A stretch of DNA of 64,000 nt from Cohnella pontilimi (GTDB lineage: Bacteria; Bacillota; Bacilli; Paenibacillales; Paenibacillaceae), in contig NZ_SUPK01000001.1 of the NCBI RefSeq assembly GCF_005049045.1, positions 372,001-436,000 of the forward strand. Reading direction: 5' to 3'. The position numbers were made by a program, and so were the translations under genes. Every line of letters begins with the position of its first letter. Position 1 is the first letter of the stretch. This document shows, piece by piece, positions 8,996 to 16,672 of this stretch. The notes under the pieces are model-generated. The model did no database searches. It saw nothing but the letters and a program-made list of their open reading frames with translations, and was not told the origin of the DNA.

Positions 8996-9805
8996 CTACG
9001 CCTCCACCCGGGTTCGAGTCGGGTCGCATCTCGGATCGGCGATCAAGCCGCTTGCGGACAGCTTCGATAAATAATAACATTCCTCCCGCATCATATGATC
9101 GGGAATCAAGGGTGAAATCCGACCCAGCACTTCAGCCGTGATTTCCGCATCCAACAGTTCCGCCAAAAACGCCATGAAAAACCGTATCTCCAGGCCGACC
9201 TCCCGATGGAACCGCCGAAAAGCCGGAAAATCGGTCAAATTCGTCCGGACGTAGCCTCCCATTTCGATCGCTTTCAAATAAAACGAATTAAAGTGTTTCT
9301 CGAAGTCCTTGCTTTTGTGAATCAGCTTCTTCTCCACCATATCCAAGTCGGCGGCTATCGCACCGGCGTGACCCGCGGCGTCCGGCAGCCATAACAAATC
9401 ATGATGAAGCGGATCAAATGCCGGAACCGGTTGTCCAGCCAGCACGGCTTGCAGAACTCGCGCGTATTCCTCCAACTCATTGACCATGTGATTGAGGAAC
9501 GTAGGCGTCAGCATGATTTTCAATTTCCCGACCAAAAGTCTGGCCAGCAGGTCCAGTTTATAAGCGCGAAAAGCCGTAACCTGGTTCATAGCCTCACGAT
9601 TCAACGCCGACAAATCGGATCCAGCGGCCGCGGCCCTCGCCTGTCCGAGCAGCTGATCGAAGATCCGGATAAACGCTTCCGCTCTTTCGATCGCCCCCTT
9701 CTCGCTTGGCGACAGAGCATTCAGAATGAATCTCCCGTGATCCCCCATAATTTGCAGCCAAAACCGGTGTTCGTATAACACGGCATTCGCCTGGTTTCCA
9801 TTCAT
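8996..9805 (-). CDS. DUF2935 domain protein
   Basis: 269 aa from the ATG at 9805 (GGGGAG 11 nt upstream); a GTG at 9817 abuts that site. It opens with LYEHRFWLQIMGDHGRFI, the hallmark of DUF2935, and shows a second helical unit with LIHKSKDFEKHFN and MREECYYLSKL. The fold is predicted to be a pair of hemerythrin/ferritin-like helical bundles with conserved Glu/His that could hold metal. Function is not established for the family. It is divergent from the MerR regulator gene, so it is a candidate target of that regulator. Confidence 0.85.
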   Translation of the reverse strand: MNGNQANAVLYEHRFWLQIMGDHGRFILNALSPSEKGAIERAEAFIRIFDQLLGQARAAAAGSDLSALNREAMNQVTAFRAYKLDLLARLLVGKLKIMLTPTFLNHMVNELEEYARVLQAVLAGQPVPAFDPLHHDLLWLPDAAGHAGAIAADLDMVEKKLIHKSKDFEKHFNSFYLKAIEMGGYVRTNLTDFPAFRRFHREVGLEIRFFMAFLAELLDAEITAEVLGRISPLIPDHMMREECYYLSKLSASGLIADPRCDPTRTRVEA

Positions 9806-9872
9806 CGGTCCGCACACTCCCCTCGCCCCAACCTATGCGTTCCCCTTTGTCCGATATGCGATAAAATAGGAA

Positions 9873-9903
9873 TTGACTCTCACGTTACGTGATGCTTTAG
9901 GAT
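9873..9903 (+). promoter_or_regulatory. MerR-type promoter with operator dyad
   Basis: TTGACT (-35, 9873-9878) and TAGGAT (-10, 9898-9903) are separated by 19 bp, the long spacer typical of MerR-activated promoters. The spacer holds a perfect dyad, TCACGT-T-ACGTGA (9880-9892). It lies 23 nt upstream of the regulator start, so autoregulation is the obvious reading. Confidence 0.75.
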
Positions 9904-9925
9904 GAATTTGGGAGGTGAGGAATCG

Positions 9926-10702
9926 ATGGCTCTGCAAGTGAAAGAAGTGGCCGAACTTGCGGGTGTCAGTGTCCGGACGCTGCACCATTACGACGAGATC
10001 GGCCTGCTCGTTCCTTTCTCCGTGACACCGGCGGGATACCGGCTTTACAGCGGCGCCGACCTGGAGAGACTGCAGCAAATTTTGTTTTTCAAAGAGCTCG
10101 GTTTCAGTCTGAAGGAAATTAAAGAAATTTTGGACAGTCCGGGATTCGACCGGCGCAAAGCGTTGACGGCCCACCGGGAGCTGCTGCTCGAGAAGCGCGA
10201 ACGGATGGACCGGATGCTGGAAACGGTGAACCGCACGCTGCAATCCATTGAAGGAGGAACACAAATGGCGGACAAAGAGTTGTTCGAAGGCTTCGACATG
10301 GACAAAATCCAAGAGCACCAAGCGAAATACAGTGAGGAAGCGCGGAGATTATACGGCAAAGAGATCGTGGAAGCGGCGGAGCGGAAAGTGGAAGGCTATT
10401 CGGAGGAAAAATGGAAAGAGATGCATGGGGTCATGGGCGGCATCTACAACCGTCTTGCGGACCGTATGGCGTACGGTCCTTCCGATTCGGAGGCTCAACA
10501 GGCTGTCGCGGAGTGGCGGCAGTATATCACCGATCATTTTTACGATTGCACGCTGGAGATCTTTCGCGGGCTCGGCAGCCTGTATGTCGACGATGAGCGC
10601 TTCACGGCCAACATCGACAAATACAAGCCCGGCTTGGCGCAATTCATGAAAGAAGCGATGCATCTTTACTGCGATCGTATGGAAGCCGCAAACCAGGCGT
10701 AA
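9926..10702 (+). CDS. MerR family transcriptional activator with TipAS-like effector domain
   Basis: 258 aa from the ATG at 9926, preceded by GGAGGTGAGG. N-terminal winged helix of MerR type (VKEVAELAGVSVRTLHHYDEIGLL, residues about 4-27, cited in part), then a dimerising helix, then a C-terminal all-helical TipAS domain (about 115-258, with YSEEARRLYG and FYDCTLEIFRGLGSLY). TipA-like proteins bind thiopeptides or other bulky drugs and activate transcription. The promoter at 9873-9903 has the MerR layout. The effector and other targets are unknown. Confidence 0.9.
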   Translation: MALQVKEVAELAGVSVRTLHHYDEIGLLVPFSVTPAGYRLYSGADLERLQQILFFKELGFSLKEIKEILDSPGFDRRKALTAHRELLLEKRERMDRMLETVNRTLQSIEGGTQMADKELFEGFDMDKIQEHQAKYSEEARRLYGKEIVEAAERKVEGYSEEKWKEMHGVMGGIYNRLADRMAYGPSDSEAQQAVAEWRQYITDHFYDCTLEIFRGLGSLYVDDERFTANIDKYKPGLAQFMKEAMHLYCDRMEAANQA

Positions 10703-10705
10703 AGA

Positions 10706-10745
10706 AAACCCGTACTTCATTAGCCAATGAGGTACGGGTTTGGTA
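10706..10745 (+). terminator. Bidirectional terminator between the MerR and COG0523 genes
   Basis: AAACCCGTAC and GTACGGGTTT pair perfectly, extended by TTCATT/AATGAG pairing, with T-rich flanks on both strands. It serves the convergent regulator and COG0523 GTPase genes. Confidence 0.85.
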
Positions 10746-11711
10746 TTATTCGGTTCTACCTGATAGTTTTTCGAGCTTGGACCCTATATCCGCTTTGGAA
10801 AAATCCTCTCCGATAAAGACGGCCACATCGTGGACCGTTTTTTGCGGTCTGATGGGCAGAAAATCGGTCTCCCGGTAAGCGTATTGGAACAAATATCGGT
10901 TGGCGGTGTCGCGGAAAGTGACGATGCCCTTTGCCCGATACACGCCTTCCGGCAGCTCACGCAAAAAGCGTTCGAATGCGTGGCTGTCCATAGCGCCATG
11001 GAGGTAATGGGTAAACACATGGACATGATCGTGATCATGGTGAGGATGACTTTCCATGTGGTCATGTGGCCCGTGCGGATGACCGGTCTCAAAATTCGCT
11101 GCCGGCTCATCGTAAATGATACGCGGATCAAGCTCCGCATTCACTGTAGAGACGATGTTCCCCGCCGGGTTCCATTCGGCGATGCGCTCCTGAAGTTCCG
11201 CCTTTTCCGGTTCTCCCACCAAGTCGGTCTTGTTCAGCACGACAAGCGACGCCACCCGGATCTGATCCTGCATCAGGCGGAACGTTTTGCCGGAGCCGAT
11301 GCGAAGCCGGTCCAACAAATGCCGCGCATCCACCAACGTGACGACACCCCGCAGCTCCAGCTTTCCGTACATCGAAGCCTCGGTTACGGCATCCAGGATT
11401 TCGAGAGGCTGAGCGACGCCGGTCGACTCGATCCAGATCACGTCCGGCTTGTGCTCTTTCGCCAGGTTGGTCAACTCCACCCCAAGATCGCCCCGAATCG
11501 TACAGCAAATGCATCCGCCCAGCATTTCGGCCATCGGCACGCTGGCATCCACCATGATGCCGTCGAGATTGACCTCGCCGACCTCATTCATGAGCACGGC
11601 GGGTTTCCATCCCCTGCTCTTCGCATCATCCAGCAGGCGTCTGAGCAAAGTCGTTTTGCCGCTGCCGAGAAATCCAGTTAACACGTATACCGGAATCGTT
11701 CGATCGGTCAT
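10746..11711 (-). CDS. COG0523 (CobW/YciC-like) GTP-dependent metallochaperone
   Basis: 321 aa. SIMIBI GTPase: Walker A GFLGSGKTTLLRRLL (residues 13-27), the metal motif GGCICCTIRGDL (about 65-76), and the NKTD base-recognition motif near 160. A His-rich loop (HPHGPHDHMESHPHHDHDH, about 211-229) precedes the C-terminal CobW domain. Such proteins insert or buffer zinc, cobalt or another metal. The ribosome site is weak and the start is 4 nt from the ybjQ-type stop, so translation is probably coupled. No Zur box was seen upstream of the pair. Confidence 0.88.
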   Translation of the reverse strand: MTDRTIPVYVLTGFLGSGKTTLLRRLLDDAKSRGWKPAVLMNEVGEVNLDGIMVDASVPMAEMLGGCICCTIRGDLGVELTNLAKEHKPDVIWIESTGVAQPLEILDAVTEASMYGKLELRGVVTLVDARHLLDRLRIGSGKTFRLMQDQIRVASLVVLNKTDLVGEPEKAELQERIAEWNPAGNIVSTVNAELDPRIIYDEPAANFETGHPHGPHDHMESHPHHDHDHVHVFTHYLHGAMDSHAFERFLRELPEGVYRAKGIVTFRDTANRYLFQYAYRETDFLPIRPQKTVHDVAVFIGEDFSKADIGSKLEKLSGRTE

Positions 11712-11717
11712 AGCGGG

Positions 11718-12035
11718 TTAAGGCTCGATCCGAACGGCGGTGCCGCTGACCGCGACCATGAGCATGCCTTCGCGGACGACTTCGTAATCCACGTCCACTC
11801 CAACGATGGCCGTCGCTCCAAGCCGCTGGGCCTGCGACGTCATTTCGGAAATCGCGATGTCGCGCGCTTCTTTCAGTTTGTTTTCGTATGCACCGGAACG
11901 ACCTCCGATAACATCGGTTATCGAAGCCATGAAGTCGCGAAAAATGTTGGCGCCCATAATGGTTTCTCCGTTCACAATCCCCAAATACGAAGTAATGCGG
12001 TATCCTTCTATACTCGGCGTGGTGGTGACAATCAT
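11718..12035 (-). CDS. YbjQ/UPF0145 family protein
   Basis: 105 aa, the full length of the family, with the pattern [20 protein letters not shown] near the N terminus and [13 protein letters not shown] near 73. The family forms small oligomeric rings and is often labelled heavy-metal-binding, but its function is unproved. It has a strong AGAGGAGG site and is the first gene of a two-gene operon with the COG0523 GTPase. The pairing gives some support to a metal-related role. Confidence 0.87.
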   Translation of the reverse strand: MIVTTTPSIEGYRITSYLGIVNGETIMGANIFRDFMASITDVIGGRSGAYENKLKEARDIAISEMTSQAQRLGATAIVGVDVDYEVVREGMLMVAVSGTAVRIEP

Positions 12036-12099
12036 GCCGTTTCCTCCTCTAATTGGATTTCCAGCTTAGTGTAGCACAGCGCCGACAAGCGCAACAATG

Positions 12100-12126
12100 A
12101 AAAACCTGCCCTTGGTCAGGACAGGT
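12100..12126 (-). terminator. Rho-independent terminator overlapping the TPR gene stop
   Basis: On the minus strand ACCTGTCCT and AGGGCAGGT pair (one G-U) around GACCA, then TTTTTC. The TGA of the TPR gene lies in the stem and loop. Confidence 0.8.
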
Positions 12127-14086
12127 AACGGCCGGATTCATATACGTTGCGGAATTGTTCGATGGCGCGCTGTCTCATTTCATCGTCGAACCCAGGCAAT
12201 TCAGCGAGCAGGTCGGGGCCGGTCTTATCGGCAGGACCCGCGGTGCTCCCCGCGTAAATGAGCCATTGCGCCAAATCGTCGGCCGCGTTGATCCGGTCGA
12301 ACGAATGATGATACCGGATTTTCGCTCTCTCCAGGTAGGCTTGCGGTTCGAAGGGATTCAGCTCGAGCACCTTCGTAAACGAACGGATCGCATCGTCCCA
12401 CCGGCTCAACTGCTTGTAGATGAGTCCCATATTGTAATGGCCCTTCGGGTCGACCGGGCGAAGCAGCAAGTAGGCCAACGAATCCGTTAACGCCGCCTCA
12501 TATTCGTCCATCCGGTAATAGAGATATCCCCTCAGCCATAACAGCCGCGCGTTCGAAGCGTCCAGCGCCAAGCCTTTGTTGCAGTCCTCTATCGCTTCCG
12601 CGAGTTTATCCGCGGCGTTGCGGCAGCGGGCGCGGCGCTCGTACAGCTGCGGATTGTCCGGTTCGGTGGCGATGGCGCGGGAATATTCCGCCTCCGCCAT
12701 TTCCCAGTTTTCCATGCCCGTGTACAATTCCCCCATCGCGTACGATGTCTTGCTGTCCAACAACAGCGAGGCATCCCGCTCCACGGCAGCCTGGATGTCC
12801 ATCATCGCTTCCTCATACCGGTCGATCATGTAACGGGTGAAACTGCGGCGCATGTAATAATCGGCCTTATCGTCCAGCTCGATCGCTTTGGTATATGCCT
12901 CAACCGCTTCCTCATACCGGTCGGAATCGATCGCGATCTCGGCTTTCTGCTTCCAATTCAGCGGATCACCCGGTTCAAGTTCCGTAAGAAAACGGTTCTC
13001 GATCCGCGCCTCTTCAAGCCGGTCGGCCTCTCGAAGCGCGTCGGCCAGCCAATAACGGATAATCATATTGTCCGGAAAATGCGCCTTCGCTTCATGCAGA
13101 ATGGAGATCGCATCGTCCGCTTGCTCCAGCTGTCGATAAGTGGTGCAAAGCTCAAGATAAGCCGGCAGCCAGACGGGGTTTTGAAACTTCAGGTCTTGGA
13201 ACAGCTTCTCCGCTTCCTGTGGACGTCCGCTTTGCCGGAGCATGATTCCTTTGCGCAACAACAGCTCGGCTGCACCCGGATAGATGCTGAGCGCAGCTTC
13301 CAACGCATCCAGTGCCTCATCCCAGCACTCCATTTTTTCAAGCAGTCGCGATTCGTAAAGGCGGAAACCGTATTCCTCTTCCGCTCCCTGCAGGAAACTG
13401 CGGACGCCCGCGGGCGAATAGTTCGTACGCCGCTTGATTTCCGACGCTCCCCGGTCCGGCATGTTTCTCCAAGTGTCATACAGCCGGACGGCTTTTCTCA
13501 CTGCTTCCAGTGCTTCTTCATCCCGGTTCATCGCTTCGAGCACCATGGCATGACGATGATGGTAATGGGGAATCACAAGTTCGGGATCTTCCGCAGCCAA
13601 CCGGTAGCACGCTTCGGCTTCCGGGATTTTGCCGAGCTTCATATAGACGCTGCCCAGTTCGAAATACGTAGAAATCTTCGTGTCGTCATTGCGGCTGAGT
13701 GCTTCCGTAAAATCGCGGGCCGCCAATTCGTATGCTCCCTGCTCGTTATGCGCGATCGCTCTCGCATACCAGTACATGGAAGGTTCCGGATCAAGCCGGA
13801 TCGCTTCGTTCAGATCGGCGATCGCCTCCGCATCGCGCCCCATCTCGCTGAAGATATGGGCGCGCCGTTCATGCGCCGCGGGATCGGGATTTCGGAGCAG
13901 CAAGGCATTCAAAATACGCAAAGCTTGGTCCGAATCGCCGCTCTCGTGCAGCAATCCGGCGTAACGGACTTGATCCTGCGGCGTCAGCATGGACGTACCG
14001 GCTTGCCGGAACCAACGAAGGGCACGATTCCTTTGCCCTTTCCGCCAAGAACGATGTGCCATCCAACGGGCCCAATAACGGAACAT
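12116..14086 (-). CDS. Tetratricopeptide repeat protein
   Basis: 656 aa made almost wholly of TPR-like helical pairs. Recognisable repeats include AHIFSEMGRDAEAIADLNEAIRL-type units, where A8/G8/A20 positions recur (for example AIELDDKADYYMRRSFTRY, ALALDASNARLLWLRGYLYY in part). No signal peptide or membrane segment was seen, so it is probably a cytoplasmic scaffold. Strong GGAGGG site before the ATG. It is transcribed with the 174-aa gene upstream only if the terminator at 14105-14136 leaks. Partner unknown. Confidence 0.85.
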   Translation of the reverse strand: MFRYWARWMAHRSWRKGQRNRALRWFRQAGTSMLTPQDQVRYAGLLHESGDSDQALRILNALLLRNPDPAAHERRAHIFSEMGRDAEAIADLNEAIRLDPEPSMYWYARAIAHNEQGAYELAARDFTEALSRNDDTKISTYFELGSVYMKLGKIPEAEACYRLAAEDPELVIPHYHHRHAMVLEAMNRDEEALEAVRKAVRLYDTWRNMPDRGASEIKRRTNYSPAGVRSFLQGAEEEYGFRLYESRLLEKMECWDEALDALEAALSIYPGAAELLLRKGIMLRQSGRPQEAEKLFQDLKFQNPVWLPAYLELCTTYRQLEQADDAISILHEAKAHFPDNMIIRYWLADALREADRLEEARIENRFLTELEPGDPLNWKQKAEIAIDSDRYEEAVEAYTKAIELDDKADYYMRRSFTRYMIDRYEEAMMDIQAAVERDASLLLDSKTSYAMGELYTGMENWEMAEAEYSRAIATEPDNPQLYERRARCRNAADKLAEAIEDCNKGLALDASNARLLWLRGYLYYRMDEYEAALTDSLAYLLLRPVDPKGHYNMGLIYKQLSRWDDAIRSFTKVLELNPFEPQAYLERAKIRYHHSFDRINAADDLAQWLIYAGSTAGPADKTGPDLLAELPGFDDEMRQRAIEQFRNVYESGRYLS

Positions 14087-14104
14087 GCTCTTCCCTCCCT
14101 GGTG

Positions 14105-14136
14105 ACAACAAAAGCTGCCGAGGGATCGGCAGCTTT
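14105..14136 (-). terminator. Rho-independent terminator after the 174-aa gene
   Basis: A perfect 11-bp stem (AAAGCTGCCGA with TCGGCAGCTTT) with a 4-nt loop, followed by TGTTGT on the minus strand. It separates the 174-aa gene from the TPR gene. Confidence 0.8.
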
Positions 14137-14137
14137 G

Positions 14138-14662
14138 CTATTGTGAATAACCATCGGTCGTATCGATGCCTTGCTCTACGGCAAATTCAAAATCATCGAT
14201 ATCATACAATTGAATCGGCATGCCATTCTGTACGATTTTGTCCTGGAAATCCACATGGTCGGTAAGCACTGGGCTTTGCAGCCGAAGCGAAGACAAAATC
14301 ATCTCCGTCTCGATCGGATCGAACGCTTCCCCATACTGCATGTTCTCTACCGCATTTACCACAACGAACGTCACATTTTCATTAATCGGCAGCGGCGGAC
14401 TTTCCCGCCACGGAGCCGCAAGCGCGCGCTCAAGCTTCTTTTTATTAAACGGATCCTCAAAGAATGCGATCATTTCCCCGATTTTCATCCGTACATGACG
14501 TTCGTCATCCGGGTCCTGCATGATCGGCTCCTGGCTCTCTTTGAGGTCGTAAAGCTCCATTACCGTAGAGTAAGGAATCCTGTATTCGACAGGACGTTTC
14601 GGCAGAAGCAGTTGCCCATATATGGCGATCATAACCGCCTCGATGACAAAACGCCGGCTCAT
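14138..14662 (-). CDS. Conserved hypothetical protein (Paenibacillaceae-type)
   Basis: 174 aa, acidic and soluble, with no membrane segment or known catalytic motif. Notable pieces are VMIAIYGQLLLPKRPVEY, the KIGEMIAFFEDPFNKKKLER helix and a C-terminal acidic tail. I recall similar proteins in Paenibacillus carrying misleading names such as ADP-heptose synthase, but none of the nucleotidyltransferase motifs are present. It is divergent from the 170-aa hypothetical gene and has its own terminator. Confidence 0.7.
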   Translation of the reverse strand: MSRRFVIEAVMIAIYGQLLLPKRPVEYRIPYSTVMELYDLKESQEPIMQDPDDERHVRMKIGEMIAFFEDPFNKKKLERALAAPWRESPPLPINENVTFVVVNAVENMQYGEAFDPIETEMILSSLRLQSPVLTDHVDFQDKIVQNGMPIQLYDIDDFEFAVEQGIDTTDGYSQ

Positions 14663-14818
14663 TGTTCGTCAGTCCCTCCCAAAGCTCTAGAACCGTGTAG
14701 CGCATTGTTTCCCATTATATCATAAAACGAAGGACGTGAAGCCACCCTTTACGTTATAATAAGCGGAGATTGTTTCCTCTTTTCAGCCTACGAACACCGA
14801 AAGGACGGAATCGCGGGG

Positions 14819-15331
14819 ATGACGGAGCCGACGTTGGAAGCCTATCGATTGATTTCTACTCCCGAGCAGCGCACATCATTCCGGGAGGAAATGCAAGCGG
14901 CAGGTTATTACGCCTTTTTTGCGTTTATCGAGGATTTACGGGGTACATTGAAAGCATACGCGGATGAAGAAATCGGAGAAATTGGCGGTCTTCTCGCCCG
15001 AGCGCGAGCGGATTTTCCGAGTCCCGGCCGGTTCAGTCCGTCTTGGGACAAGCTGTGGGAAGAGCTGGATCAGTTGTTTCATGCCAAAAATGAAGCATTA
15101 AACGCGGTGACGGCTGCCGAGCGCATGGGTGAATGGCAAGTGCTGCTGGACAATCCTTATTTGCCTCAGCAGGTGGTCTGTTATCCCGGTCTCTCTTTCA
15201 CGGAAGCGGCTTATATGTACGCTTATTTTCAGAAGGATCTGAAGCCCAACGAGATTCTTCGGCTGCAGAAAGTGACCCGGCTTCTGAGCAAGTCGGGAAG
15301 TAAAAACGCTTCGATTTGGCCCGAGGATTGA
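14819..15331 (+). CDS. Conserved hypothetical protein
   Basis: 170 aa, mainly helical, soluble, with no recognised domain. The ATG at 14819 is preceded by AAAGGACGG at somewhat long spacing. A central cluster (VVCYPGLSFTEAAYMYAYFQ, about 119-138) is the most distinctive segment and could serve as a search probe. It is followed after 33 nt by the beta-lactamase-fold hydrolase gene on the same strand, so the pair is probably one operon ending at the terminator near 16310. Confidence 0.65.
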   Translation: MTEPTLEAYRLISTPEQRTSFREEMQAAGYYAFFAFIEDLRGTLKAYADEEIGEIGGLLARARADFPSPGRFSPSWDKLWEELDQLFHAKNEALNAVTAAERMGEWQVLLDNPYLPQQVVCYPGLSFTEAAYMYAYFQKDLKPNEILRLQKVTRLLSKSGSKNASIWPED

Positions 15332-15364
15332 GAAATCGGACTCCGGACAGCAGGTGATACCGAC

Positions 15365-16288
15365 ATGAAGGTTATGGAAAATGTACTGAATACGGACAAG
15401 CTCGAGCATTTTGCCGTACAGGTGAAGAAGCATAAAATCGACCACTGTCAGGTGTTTCACCAGGATAGGGTCGTTTTTTCGCATGCCCGAAACTCGGTGA
15501 CGGAACGCAGGCTGCATAAATTTAATTCGGTAACCAAAAGCGTCCTCTCCCTCTTGATCGGCATTTCAATCGACCGCCGAGAGCTGGACGGCGTGGATTC
15601 GCCGCTCTCCTTATGGTTTCCGGACGCCCCGATGGACGTTACGGTCGGCCATCTGCTGACCATGACGCCCGGCTGGAGCTGGCCGGAATGGGGCGATTGG
15701 GGCGGACGGCCGCAGCCGATGCAGAACAGCAAAAATTGGATTCGATTTATTATGTCGCGGGAACGTCTGGAGCCGCCTGGCATGCGGATGCGGTACGATT
15801 CCGGCAGTTCTCAGCTTCTCAGCGCGATCCTCCAGAAAGCGACCGGCATGACCGCGGACAAATATGCGGAACGGCATTTGTTCGGCCCACTGGGCATTGA
15901 CGCGTATCGTTGGTACAGCGACCCGAAAGGAACGACCATCGGCGGTTTCGGATTGGAGTTTGCCGCGCAGCATCTGCTCACGATCGGCCGGCTCATGCTG
16001 GACCAAGGCGTGTGGAACGGACGCCGGATCGTATCCGAGGACTGGGTCGCCTCCTCGACCGAACGGCGGTTTCATACCTATGATAAAGTCGGTTCCTACG
16101 GCTACCATTGGTGGGTGTTGACCCAAGAAAATGACCAAGTCACCGATCCTTACGTCTTTTTTGCCATGGGCTATGGCGGTCAATACATCTTTGTCGTGCC
16201 TGACCTCCGAATCGTCGTTACCTTTGCCAGTACCTTATACAAAGATACTTTCCTGCCTCTCCGGCTGTTTCGTCAGCTGATGTTTTAA
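15365..16288 (+). CDS. Serine hydrolase of the beta-lactamase class C/penicillin-binding fold
   Basis: 307 aa. Catalytic SxxK is SVTK (about residues 55-58), the second motif is YDSGSS (Tyr near 141, in the YxN position but Y-D-S), and the third is GYGGQ in place of KTG, which is the EstB/class C-like variant. No signal peptide, so it acts in the cytoplasm, probably as an esterase or amide hydrolase rather than a resistance enzyme. Ribosome site AGGTGA. Second gene of a two-gene unit. Confidence 0.85.
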   Translation: MKVMENVLNTDKLEHFAVQVKKHKIDHCQVFHQDRVVFSHARNSVTERRLHKFNSVTKSVLSLLIGISIDRRELDGVDSPLSLWFPDAPMDVTVGHLLTMTPGWSWPEWGDWGGRPQPMQNSKNWIRFIMSRERLEPPGMRMRYDSGSSQLLSAILQKATGMTADKYAERHLFGPLGIDAYRWYSDPKGTTIGGFGLEFAAQHLLTIGRLMLDQGVWNGRRIVSEDWVASSTERRFHTYDKVGSYGYHWWVLTQENDQVTDPYVFFAMGYGGQYIFVVPDLRIVVTFASTLYKDTFLPLRLFRQLMF

Positions 16289-16309
16289 AATACTTTATGT
16301 CATTAAATA

Positions 16310-16350
16310 AAGAACCACCGGGCTTTTTCAGCTCCGGTGGTTCTTCGCGT
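16310..16350 (+). terminator. Bidirectional terminator
   Basis: A perfect 11-bp stem (AGAACCACCGG with CCGGTGGTTCT) around a 12-nt loop lies between convergent genes. The flanks (AATAA and TCGCGTTTGT) are modest U tracts. Confidence 0.75.
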
Positions 16351-16353
16351 TTG

Positions 16354-16656
16354 TCATCCTAACGAAACCGCGTGAAGCGCTCCTTCCCGATAATACACAA
16401 TTCTGCCCGCATCGTTGCGCAGTTTCACGTTGGCCATCTTGGCCTCATGCTCCGATAATTCGAATGATTCCCACTGTTCCGGTTGGAAGGCCGCATCTTC
16501 TGCGTCGATGCCAGCTTGGGACAAGGCTGCCGAGATTTGTTCCGCACCAGGCTCGGAATCCCAGAGATAAATGCCGTAATACGCCAGCTCATACCCGTTC
16601 ACCTGGAACCCCGCCAGCAGCGTCCCGGTCTGCGAATGCTTCAATGTATAGGGCAT
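16354..16656 (-). CDS. Conserved hypothetical protein
   Basis: 100 aa, soluble, mixed alpha/beta. It has an N-terminal strand pair (LLAGFQVNGYELAYYGIYLW) and a C-terminal NVKLRNDAGRIVYYREG segment. No domain recognised. It begins 16 nt after the stop of the fused oxidoreductase subunit gene on the same strand, so it is the last gene of that operon. The ribosome site (GGCGGG-type) is weak. A role in the oxidoreductase is possible but not shown. Confidence 0.6.
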   Translation of the reverse strand: MPYTLKHSQTGTLLAGFQVNGYELAYYGIYLWDSEPGAEQISAALSQAGIDAEDAAFQPEQWESFELSEHEAKMANVKLRNDAGRIVYYREGALHAVSLG

Positions 16657-16672
16657 CGCCCGCCATCCCGCC

